DNA of 64,000 nucleotides from Acanthochromis polyacanthus. Lineage: Eukaryota; Chordata; Actinopteri; Pomacentridae. Position numbers and translations under genes: made by a program. Positions 1-29,879 of this stretch are shown in pieces. The number at the start of each line of letters is the position of its first letter. The stretch's first letter is position 1. A model generated the notes under the pieces. The model was not told the origin of the DNA, ran no database searches, and saw only the letters and a program-made list of their open reading frames with translations. Location: the NCBI RefSeq assembly GCF_021347895.1, contig NC_067113.1:39223474-39287473 (forward strand), written 5' to 3'.

Positions 1-1080
1 GAACGTTTGTCTGACGGGAATCGAATCAGCAGCAGGACGGAGAACTTCCATTGGTGTCGCAACAGTTCAGGAAACAGCAGGAAATTCCACCTCATCCTGC
101 AATCCTGGAAATTACAGCTACACATGCAGAACCGAGTGAAAGGCCTGGAGAACGTGTGAGGGAATTACGTAAGAAGCCAATTAGCCCACGCGATGTGGTG
201 ATATCTGAGACGGCAGAACGAGGAGAACCAATCAGAGAAAGGCTCACATCATCACAACAGAAAATGTTTAAAAAAATAAGTAAAGCAGCTGAATTCTCAG
301 AAAACGATATTTCATGTTTTATCAGGAAGAAGCGGATATTTTCAGATGGAACGAGGAAATCCTTCTGCCAGGCTCAAAGCAAACAGGAGAGAAAAGAACG
401 ACAGAAAAACCCAACCAACGTTCTCCTGTTTTTGGCTTTTCACTCAGAAAACCAAAGCTGAAGGCTGCAGGTTACACTGTAAAAACAAAAACGCTAAAAA
501 AGAAAAGACAGGTGCCACAAAACATTTTTTAGAACTCCTGGAATATGTTAAAAAAAAAACTGTGAACACAACAACGATAATCACAAGTTTATAAAAAATA
601 TTCAAATGTGAAAGTGATGCGTTCTATACACTGTAAAATTAAATTAGTTAAAAAATGTTTAAAAATTTGAAAACTCAAAACAGCAAATATTTGTAAAATA
701 AAGACAAATTTGCTGATTTAAATACAATAAAAATTGTGTAATTTTTCATTTCTTTATGTCTGAAAGTGACTTTTTTTTACACTAAAAGTATATATTTAAA
801 AATTAAAAATTGTGGAAAATTGTAAAAACTGTGAAAACAGCAGCAAATATCTGTAAAATAAAGATATTTTTGATGATTTCAATACACTAAAAATGGTGTA
901 ATTTTACAGTTATTAATGTGTGAAAATTACGTGCCTTCTACACTGTAAAAATACATGTTTCACATTTAAATATGATTATTTTAAGCTAATGCAGTCACTT
1001 CTGTCTGTCCAAATGTTTAACTGCTTCTGTGAGTTATATGGTTTTTAGTACAAAACTCTGTGAATCAAAACTACAAGAAC
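1..1080. other. Unassigned AT-rich flank with a two-copy repeat
   Basis: No gene is recognised. The open frame at 51-461 begins at GTG, lacks a recognisable domain and is probably chance. From about 620 to 945 a unit of roughly 160 bases occurs twice: each copy has an 'acactgtaaaa/acactaaaa' start, an 'aaaacagcaaatat.tgtaaaataaaga' middle and a 'gtgtaattt' end. This looks like a decayed tandem duplication. Confidence 0.45.
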
Positions 1081-1094
1081 ATCACCGTCACCAA

Positions 1095-1550
1095 CAGATT
1101 CCAATTTACATACAATAAATTCTCATTTACACCCAATAAATCCACATTTATATCCAATAAATCCTCATTTACACTCAATAAATCCTCATTTATACCCAAT
1201 AAATCTTCAGTTACATCCAATAAACTTTAATTTACACTCAATAAATCCACATTTATATCCAATAAATCCTCATTTACACCCAATAAATCCTCATTTATAC
1301 CCAATAAATCTTCAGTTACACCCAATAAACTTTAATTTACACTCAATAAATCCACATTTATATCCAATAAATCCTCATTTACACCCAATAAATCTTCAGT
1401 TACACACAATAAACTTTAATTTACACTCAATAAATCCAGATTTATATCCAATAAATCCTCATTTACACCCAATAAATCTTCAGTTACACACAATAAATCC
1501 CCATTTCAAAGCAATAAATCCCCATTTTCACCCAATAAATCCATTGAATC
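1095..1550. repeat. Degenerate tandem array, 21-23 bp unit (CAATAAATCCTCATTTACAC)
   Basis: About twenty variants of a unit close to 'caataaatcctcatttacac' follow one another, and higher-order blocks recur, such as the 'cttcagttacac.caataaactttaatttacactcaataaatcc' string. The array lies downstream of the divergent tetraspanin gene. On the minus strand it supplies no AATAAA, because the AATAAA runs are on the plus strand. Confidence 0.85.
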
Positions 1551-1559
1551 AAACATTTG

Positions 1560-3190
1560 GTCTCCTACCTTCTTCATGTTTGTTTTTCCCACCATGCAGC
1601 TTCTTCTTCTTTGGTTTTAATGTCAGCTTGGTCTCTCTTCGACTCGATGCTGCCTCCTACAGCCCAAATCATTCCACATAATGGATCCATCTCTTTAAAA
1701 CTTTAACCCAGTGGTGCCCAACGACTGAATAAAACCCTCTGGATGCTCATATTCGCTTAAAAATCATAAATTTTAAATCAAAATGTGAATTTACAGCAAG
1801 AAAAGTCAACATTAGTGTGTTTGAAGTTGCAGAAAGTTTCCAGATAAGTCGGTAAGTTAGAATCTTTGGCAACATTTTGCTTGTTGTCTTCGGTTTCATT
1901 TTTATTTGTTGGACCAACTTTCATTTTTGATTTTTGTGATAAACTCTCGATCAGACCTCAAATTTTAAATCATTTCTAGACCATGATAAGTTGTTTTGAT
2001 CATGAAGTAAAATACTAGATTGCTCATTGTTATTTTGTGTCTCATTTCTTGTAATATGTTTTGTTTTTTGTCTTTTTTTGACTGACTTTTGACATTTGTA
2101 TCATGTTTTTGTCGTTTTGTTTCTCATTTTTGGTCTCATTCCGTCCTTTTTTATGGCTTTGTAGCTTGTTTGTCAAATTTTTTGTCTCTTTCTTGTTTGT
2201 TTCATGTCGTCTGTCTCATTCATTCTTATTTACAGATTATTTGATCTACTTATATATGAGTTGATTCTTCACATTTAGAATCAATGTGATGATGAGAAAT
2301 AACAGCAGAACTTTCTATTTGGTTTTTTTATAGAAGTTCTTTGCTATTGTTGTTCAAACAGACTCAAACTTCAAGAAAAACCTAAAGGAGGTCGACGGAC
2401 AATCAAAAACAGTAAAAATCTCCGAAAGTATTTAAGCTGGAATCTTACAGAGAACATTTTCAACATTCATATTTTATTATAAAAATTTAAATAGTCTAAA
2501 GCAAATCATAAAATCAAGATGAAGAAGGAACCTGATGAGTTTAGATGGAATAATCGATAATTATCTTTTTGTCACTACTGGGATTCCTTACATTGGTGTC
2601 TATAAGGCTTTTACATTTAATTTCAGACAAATATCAGCGTGTTTGCTCTAAAAAAATTGATGATTTCAGACAGAATGACTCATTAGCAGCTTCCTGTCGA
2701 TTACAAATTTTATTGACTGAGTAGAAAAGTTTTGGAGAATATGAGTTGCTTTGAAATGCTTTAAAAAGTTTTGTAAAATGTAACATTTTATTAAAGGCTC
2801 TTATCTTGTCTGCTAAAAACTGAGAATCAGTTTCTGTTTGTGGCGTCCTATTTCGTTCTGTCCCCTTTAGATTCTCGCTGCGACCCTTCACAGGGCCCCG
2901 GCCCTCATGTTGGCCCCCACAGGCTCCACCTCAAACAGCTCCAACGCTTAACTGGTGCATTTTAATCGTTCAGTTCACGTACTTTTCAATTATCTGCAGT
3001 TTTTCTTGCACCAGAAAACTTTAACTTTATTGTTTTGCTTCATCCAGATCTAATCTGCAGCAGAAAGTGGAAAAAACTGAAATAAAAAAATGGTTTGGTT
3101 CAACATTTAGTCTTCGTATCCGTGGATGTCGTCTGAATAATGAGCTGCTTAACGATAGAATTAACAGGCATTTAATTCTCAAAGCTTTTA
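1560..3190. other. Intergenic stretch without a recognised gene
   Basis: T-rich low-complexity sequence with repeated 'tttgtctcatttttggtctcatt' phrases around 2030-2230. The minus-strand frame at 2634-2891 has no recognisable domain and no splice context, and is taken as chance. Confidence 0.5.
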
Positions 3191-3195
3191 ATTCT

Positions 3196-3201
3196 TTTAT
3201 T
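3196..3201 (-). terminator. Candidate poly(A) signal of the divergent tetraspanin
   Basis: On the minus strand this reads AATAAA (GTCAATAAAAG), about 330 bases after the stop codon at 3530. A second AATAAA lies near 3030. The spacing suits a 3' UTR, but cleavage-site evidence is absent. Confidence 0.4.
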
Positions 3202-3529
3202 GACTGAAACTGACTGGAAACCAGCTACAGCCTTTATGTTCAGCTCTACCGCCATCTGGTGGTCCAAGGATGAAACTACACAAACAAGAAGGAGAAAACT
3301 GTTCATAAAGTTTCTACAGCCGCAGTGGTTTGTCTGAGCAGCTGCTGGTGTTTACAGGACTTTTTGTTTTATTTTAAAAACCAAACATTGTGGAAACGTC
3401 GGTTGAAAACAGCCCAACGTCCCACTTTGACGTATCTTTAAAGAAGAACTGGACTCAACAAGTGAAGATCTGCTGCCTCCAAAACAAAGCTTGGTTTTGG
3501 TTACGGTGTCTGAGGTCAGAGGTCAGAGG

Positions 3530-22733
<19,204 letters not shown>

Positions 22734-22739
22734 GACCCG

Positions 22740-23255
22740 AGCTAAAATAGAAAGTGAGGAAGGACCAGTGAGCAGCCGTGTGTGATGGATGTTGTTTAAA
22801 GCTCTCGAGTGTTGGACTGCAGAACCGAGAACATGACCAAGTTTGGAAGATCGGCCGAGAGGAGAGGAATGGGGAGGATGAGGCAGGAAAAGAGGGGAGG
22901 TTAGTACAGGTAACGATTACATCTAATTAAGAAGATATGAAGTGAACAAAACAGGAAGAGATGCGAGAAAATGAAAGTGACTAATGATGGAACCAGGAAG
23001 TGTGATGGAGGAGCAGCTGGACGAACATCTTTAAAACTACCACATGGTGGAAACCAAATATTACTTGGTTGGAGTGTTTTAAAGTCGAAAGTGTAAAATT
23101 AAAGCTGCTAAAATAAGAAGACTGAGTAACCAATAGTTTTACCGCACTGTGAAATACGACCAACAAACGACCACAAAGTGATAAAACAATCATGGAAAAT
23201 ACAAAATGACCACAAAATGAGCTCAAAGTGATGACACAAAATTATGTAAAACAAC
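22740..23255. other. Upstream region of the divergent tetraspanin
   Basis: About 500 bases upstream of the ATG at 22733. A G/A-rich stretch 'gagaggagaggaatggggaggatgagg' lies at about 22857-22883. I see no clear TATA box. The promoter probably lies here but cannot be pinpointed. Confidence 0.3.
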
Positions 23256-23265
23256 CACAGAATGA

Positions 23266-23818
23266 TAGCCTAGCCGCGCTAGACAACCCACGGCAATGAA
23301 TTTAATTCTCTGCCAGGGTGGGTCTAGTTACCCTCCATAAGGCTCGAGGTTGGATGCTCCTAAAACTGGCCGACGAATCACCATGAAGTGTAGAGTCAGA
23401 AGGCGGGCGTAACTAAGTGACGATAGAGGCGCGACGATTCTGACAGAAACAACCGGAAACAACTAGCCTAGCCGTGCTTGACAACCCACGGCAACAAATT
23501 TAATTCTCTGCCAGGGTCGACAACAAAAACGACAACAGTCGTTGAGCTCCATTAGCACCGACTCTGAATAATCTTTCTGTTAACATGTCTGTAATATACT
23601 TGAGCTTCACCCATTGACTGTATAAATAAGGCTTCACTGAACTCCCGCATCCTCTGATTTCCGGCGCTCTAGGAGCCTATTCGTTGCGCTGATTGGTTGT
23701 ATACTTACCCAATTGCTGCAGAGTGATTTGATAGACAACCTTTTAGCCCCCCTCCCCCCCTGTCGAGCGTGCCTAGACCCTTGTGTCTTAAGAGCATGGG
23801 TCTAGCGCGGCTAGGCTA
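23266..23818. mobile_element. MITE with TAGCCTAGCC ends and 9 bp target duplication
   Basis: The left end TAGCCTAGCCGCGCTAGA is matched exactly in reverse complement at the right end. ACAGAATGA occurs at 23257-23265 and 23819-23827. A 9-base duplication suggests a Mutator-like origin, though superfamily is uncertain. Inside, the left-end sequence recurs at about 23464-23520 ('agcctagccgtgcttgacaa ... ctctgccaggg'), so the element is partly self-duplicated. It interrupts the 'accacaaaatgat' repeat. Confidence 0.85.
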
Positions 23819-24389
23819 ACAGAATGATAAAATGATGAGAAAATACAGCAAAATGATGACAAACTGATGCAAAATTAGACCAAAATGTGATGAAAAACAA
23901 CCACAAAATGGGCACAAAGTGATGCAAAGTCATCAAAATGTGAGGAAAAAGGCCCCAAAGTGACCACAAAATGACATAAAACAACCAAGAAATGACCAAA
24001 AACGTGATAACCTCACCAGAAAGTCATTCACATGAACCACCAAGCGGTACAAAATGATGCAACACTCACCAGGTGTTCTGCTGGTGGCTGTAAGAGGGAA
24101 CACAACAGTGTTCATGCACTGCCAGCATCTCAGGAACTGAACACTTTTACAACAATAAATCCTCAGTGTTAGCATGTTGAGCAGCTAATGTTGCTAACGT
24201 TAGCTCTGATTGTACGCCACGCTATCTTTATACACATTTCTAATTAACATATCTTTGCTATTTATTTTGTTGCTTTACTGTCACTCTTTTCTCACTGTGT
24301 AGAACGGTCTGGCCACTCCTCACAACCACCATGCTATAGGGAGAAACATAAAGTTAATATATGAGGTTGGATAGACAGTTTGGCATAGA

Positions 24390-25020
24390 CAGACCATTCA
24401 CAAGTGTGCAAAGTGTTAATAAGGTGCAGTCAGACTACTCTCGACACCTTACTGCCATAGACTACCTGCAATCTACAGTGACAGATTCCACAAAGCGCTC
24501 TGTAGAATCGTCTGACAGCAGATTATTATCATAGATATAACAACGTGCAATCTGAATCTAATGACAATGAAGCACAGTCACACTATTTTACACAGCACTG
24601 TGTAGAATCTATGTCACTGTAGATTACAGGTAGTCTGTGGCATCCGTGATAATGAGGAGTAGTCAGACCATTCTGCACAGCGCTGTGCAGAACGGTCCCA
24701 CTGTACTTTACTATCACTGGGTGTGGATTACAGGTAGTCTGTAATATCTGTGACAGTAACGTACAGTCAGACCATTCTACACAGAAGCACCATGTAGAAT
24801 AGTCTGACTGCACCTTATTATCATTTTTCTCATTTGTATACGGTCTGGCTCAGTGAACCCATGTCAGTCCAGATTCTTAAAATGAATTTATGGTTTTCCC
24901 CATAGTAGTGAGGAGTAGTCAGACCATCGTACACAGCTCTGTGGATAATCTATCCGGCAGGTAATCTATGATACCTGTGATAATGAGGAGTAGTCAGACC
25001 ATTCTACACTGTATCTTGTA
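24390..25020. repeat. Cluster of palindromic 'cagaccattctacacag' repeats
   Basis: Five to six copies of 'agtcagaccattctacacag' or its reverse complement 'tagaatggtctgact' alternate with 'taatgaggagtag' and 'gtagtctgtaatatctgtga' spacers. One near-perfect hairpin is at about 24665-24697 (GACCATTCTGCACAGC / GCTGTGCAGAACGGTC). It resembles nested or tandem MITEs. Confidence 0.7.
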
Positions 25021-25029
25021 GAATGGTCT

Positions 25030-28000
25030 GTAGAATGGCGTCTCATTGTCACTCTGCTATTGGAGAAAAAAAACCCCGTTGGGTGTGTTTTAAATTCTTT
25101 AAACCAATCAGAATAAACTTGGGCGGAGCTACAAACATGACGCTCCAATGGCGTCCACTCAGAATAGAGGTGGGGGGGATGTTTTGGTGGAACATTTGCA
25201 TTTATAAAAAGCAACCATTATGACAATTAATTTACCCAAAAAAACTATCAGGGCTGCTTTTAGGCACAATGTTTTAGGTTGCCTCTCTGGTGTTGTTTGT
25301 GGTGTATTTTGAAAACGGCAACACGATCAATAGTGGTTTGAAACCCGCAATCTAAACTCAGCAAGTCAGAACCTATGAGTAATTTCTATAAAACATATTT
25401 ACCGCGGATCTTTTTGGTTTAGTTTTCTCTCGTTTTCTTCATCTTCCACCATTCGTTTTGTTTCATATCTCTGGTGTTTCGTGCAGCCCGTTGAGTCGAG
25501 TACAACAGAAAGGAATCCAGCAGCGTCACTCAGCTCAGCGCTGTGTTGACTTTAGACTAAAAATAACTGCAGGCGACGGACTGATTGAGTGTTTATGTCC
25601 AAACTGTAGTGTGTTAGAGACAGACGGTCATAAACAGAACCTTTTCCCAGCACATCCCCGTATTACTAGAAACCTCCACGTGTCTTCAGTCTCCACACTG
25701 ATAATGAAGACGAACTCACACAGATGGTGGTAAACCATAAACATCCATCACAGTAGCTCGATAAAAGGTGGAAATCTTGTTTTTAATGATGCTAAGAGGC
25801 GTCATCTCGACACTTTTATGTGTTGGAGTGTAGTTCAGCCTCCAGAGGGCGCCGTTAGGACTTCAGACTGATGAAACGGAAGCAAATTTGAAGGGAAATG
25901 CTGCATAAAAACTTTAGAAAAAAAAGAAAACACAAGTTAGGTTTGTGTCCTTTCATTGTATGGTGGCAATTTAGGCAACAGTCTGCAGATGAGTAGAAAA
26001 ACCCGGACGCAAAACCAGTTGGTCACCAACAACCAACAAAAAGAACTTCGTCCATCTACTAGAATAAAATGGACAAATTTGTTTTCAGTCTTCAAAGTCT
26101 GTTTTCAATTGGAAAAGTTTTGATTATTCTTTCACATCAGGTCCTATTGAACAAGTTTCATGCCGTTTGGAAGTGAAGAAGAAAAACTGCTGATAATGAT
26201 GTTGGTCGATACCTCAGAACTTTTTCTGAAATGGGGTTTTCATCTTTCTTTATGTGTATTTCATCTTTAAACTGGAATTGAGGAAGTTCTGTTTGATTTT
26301 TAAAGAATTTTTGAAGATAGAAACTCCATATGAGCAAAAAATATTTCAAACAAGCCAAAAAATTAGTTCATTTGGTTCTCTACGAGATTATTTATCTTCA
26401 GTGAGGATTAAAGTGAGATTTAATCATCCAGAAATTCGTCCTTTTGCTCTGTGGTTCAGCGATGATGAACTCGAGCCACTTGAGACTTTATTCCTGTAAT
26501 AAAAGAAACGTTTCTGTGGAAGAAGAAGAAGGAGTGAGTTCTGGCATTTATCAGAAAAATTCATGATTTAACAATGTCGCCTTCAACGGACGGAGCTTCC
26601 CTTAATCATTTATGGTGTTTGGACAGCAGGAAGAGCCTTAAAACGTCTTTACACTGCCGACTGCTCAAACACATTCCCAACAACGGAAGAGCTCTGGTGT
26701 CCAAAATGAGGCTCACGGCCCCTCAAAGGCCCTCAAGTCGAGTCTGAGAGGGTCAATTAATGTAGAGAAAGCAGAAATCTTGTTATTTCCACTCTTGTTT
26801 AATGTGATATTTTCTGTTTTCTGCAGGAAATAACTGGAATAAAGATTAAAAAAACATTGTTCCAGACCTTTAATATTAACTACATTGAATGGTGGTCTAT
26901 GGGGATTTCTTTGGACACTTGCAATAAAACATTTAATATTTCAAAAATTTGGTGCACAGCTTCTCCATAGACCAGCGCTTCATGAAACCAAATCTGGTAG
27001 CTGCAGCGCCACCTCGTGGTGAAACACGACCCAAATATCCCAAAAGACTCTGGCTCCAGTCTGAAGAAGCTGAACCAACCAATCGTGCCATTGTTCTTCA
27101 GTTTTTTCGTGTTATTTTTCAATTATCTTGGTCTTTCAGCATGAACAAACTCAAATATACCTGCAGTTTGGAGGATACTGTTACCAAGTTTGGTGTTATT
27201 TGGTGCAGATAACTGCAATACAAGATTTTTACTAACATTTTATATAATTTTTTCTTTAAAAATGATGTTCTATCTACATTTTGGACGATTATAACACCAC
27301 AACTTCCCATAAATTAGTTCTCCATGTGTCTACAACTGGTTGTCTCTGAGGAAATATTACATTTGGTGAATTTCACACCAGAGTTTCAACATAAATGTCA
27401 GTTAAATAAATATTCGTTGATTACCAATTAAGTCTGAACTCAGAGTCATATTTTTTTTTTTTTTTTTTAAAACCTCCTTAAAACCATAACTTACTATTGT
27501 ATTTTCAAAAAACTCGACTGTAACACTAACTGGAACCAAAACTGTGAATATATTTTTATTAACCTCTAGCAAAAAAGCAGCAATTTTCAGGAAATTATGA
27601 GTTAAGTCTCCTTTAACTTACCTATGAAACACATGATTAAAGTGTTAATACTGAGGTGTATGGAAGCCAACTCATGACACAAAATTAAAAGAACTATAGG
27701 ACACTTGAGACCATTTTTTCAGTAAATCTGAATATATATTCTTCTGCTTTATTTCACTTCATTATGGGAGAACCATAGGATAAAAGATGAGCAAATGTTG
27801 CGAGGCCTTTGGTACGATTTCCCAAAAAAAAAAACACAAAAATGAAAACACCAGTGCCAGACTAAAAACAAAAAATAAAATCAGCAACAGGAAACAAGAC
27901 ACCAAATTTTGCTCAAATGTCTTTAAATGTTTTACTTTTATAATAATAATAATATCAATAATATCAAATTTAAAGCTTATTGTTTTGTTAGGATGTCTTT

Positions 28001-28530
28001 TATTTTGAAAGGCGTGTGGATGGAGGGCTTTGATGTAAAGTACGGAAGCCCATTTGTGCCATGAAACATACAACTATAATATACCAGCTGTTACTTCACA
28101 TTTCCTTTTACTAATTAAATGCTATAAAAGAAACAAAGCACATGAAGAAAAACTAAAAATACAAGGTGAGATTCGTAAAAAAAATTGTCTATTGTATTTT
28201 TATACTTTGGCAGTAATGGTCCTCCATACATAATATTTACTGTTCTTTCAGGCCACAATGTGAACAGAAATGTGGACAAAACAGTGTTAATGTTTTACAG
28301 TTTTGTTTGTCGCTTGTTTGTTAAAATGCCTGTAAAATTTCTAAACAGGTAAAAGAAAGCTTTGATATTTTACCAAAAAAAAATCGGCTTCATTTCCTCT
28401 CAAATCGGAAAATTTTAGGAACAGTTTCTACTCAACTATCTCTAACTTTGCCTGAAATTTTTAGAGCACAAATTATAGATATTTAAGAGGATATTTGTGA
28501 AATTTTATCTTCACATCTTAAATATTTTCC
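25030..28530. other. Intergenic, no gene recognised
   Basis: AT-rich sequence with a poly(T) run near 27450. Frames at 25458-25733, 26254-26499 and 26949-27212 have no family resemblance and no splice context. Phrases such as 'gcagcgccacctcgtggtg' (27002) and 'ctccagagggcgccgttagg' (25840) are of the kind found in dispersed fish repeats. Confidence 0.4.
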
Positions 28531-28539
28531 AAGACAATT

Positions 28540-29385
28540 ATGTTTTTAAAAAACTGCCCATCGACCCACTTTCAGAACATTCTTTCGAGGCAACAAAATC
28601 TGAGGAACTATTAAAGATAAAAACATGAAATTTTCAGTTATTTCTCGTTATTTAATGGATTTACAATCTGAAAATATCAGACAAGTAGATTAAATATTCT
28701 CTGATTGACTTCCCGTCATTGAAAGTCTCATCTTTGAGCTCATATTTGTAAAAATTAAAAGTCAACTAATGACATTCTGAACCGTCTTTAGCTGCAGATC
28801 ATAATAATACAAAACTAAACGTAAAAAAAAGACTTTTAACTTGAATTATTTGGTCCCACAAATGAAAGGAAAGTTTTTCTTTACTAAACTTTGATAACTG
28901 ATTGAGCAGATTTGACAAGTTGCACCACAAAAACTAAAACACTGGAACCGTTTTAAAATCTTGAGCTCATTTTTATTCAGTTTAGACAATTTTTGAGTTT
29001 GTGGTACAACTTGTCAAACCTGATTAATAAGTTATTATATGTTAACCCAAAAAAACTTTCTTTTCATTTCTGTGACCAAATATTTCAAATTAAAAGCATG
29101 TTCAGTTTTGTGTTATTGTGACCTGCAGGTAAAAACGGTTCAGAAAGTATCACTAGTTGATGATTATTTTATGAAATATGAGCTTAAAGATGGGACTTTT
29201 AATGACGGGAACTCAATCAGAGAATATCTGATCAATTTGTCCAAATATTACAGATTCTGAATCAATGACATGAGAAATGAGGGAGAAAATTTCACACTTT
29301 TAGCTTTAATAGTTCCTCAGATATTGTTGGTCAAACAGCCTCAAATTTCAACGTGAGAGAAAACCTGCTGAAAGTGATAAGGTGA
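28540..29385. repeat. Long foldback palindrome, arms about 350-400 bp
   Basis: The segment around 28590-28933 is matched in reverse complement by about 28999-29325. Examples are 'gatttgacaagttgcaccac' (28909-28928) against 'gtggtacaacttgtcaaacc' (29001-29020), and 'gaggaactattaaagat' (28602) against 'agctttaatagttcctc' (29303-29319). The centre is near 28965. Pairing is imperfect but continuous. It has no coding content and is probably a foldback or MITE-type element downstream of the tspan8-like gene. Confidence 0.75.
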
Positions 29386-29879
29386 TTTTATTTAATTTTT
29401 AGTATCTTTTGTGACCGTGTTGTGTCATTTATAATATTTTTGTGTCCATTTTGTTTCATTTTTGCATATTTTTTGTCTGTTTTGTGTCTTTTTGTCCTTT
29501 TTTTCATATTTTTTTATATTAAAAAGCTCTTTAACAGTAGAATTGTCAGATTTGTTTGAGAAATGCTTCATTTCAAGGAGTAACTTTTAAAAAAAATCTC
29601 AAGTATTATTTAATATATCAGCCTAAAATTTCACAGATACCATTTTAAACATTCATAGTTTATAATATAAAAGTTTAAAGCAAATCAGAGACAACCTAGC
29701 TGAAAGAATGTATTGATTTTAACCCATTTTTGTATTTTCGGCACCACTGGTATTCCGTACTTTTGTCTCTACTGGGGTTTTGTGTTAATTTTCAGACAAA
29801 ACATTGACATGCTCCATCACAATAAAAGCCCAGGATGCATTACAGTAGCACTGAGGTGATTTGGCTGCAGCTGATGGGC

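Noticed and set aside
51..461. 136-codon frame at the left edge
   Set aside because: GTG start, low-complexity polar composition, no recognised domain and no splice context.
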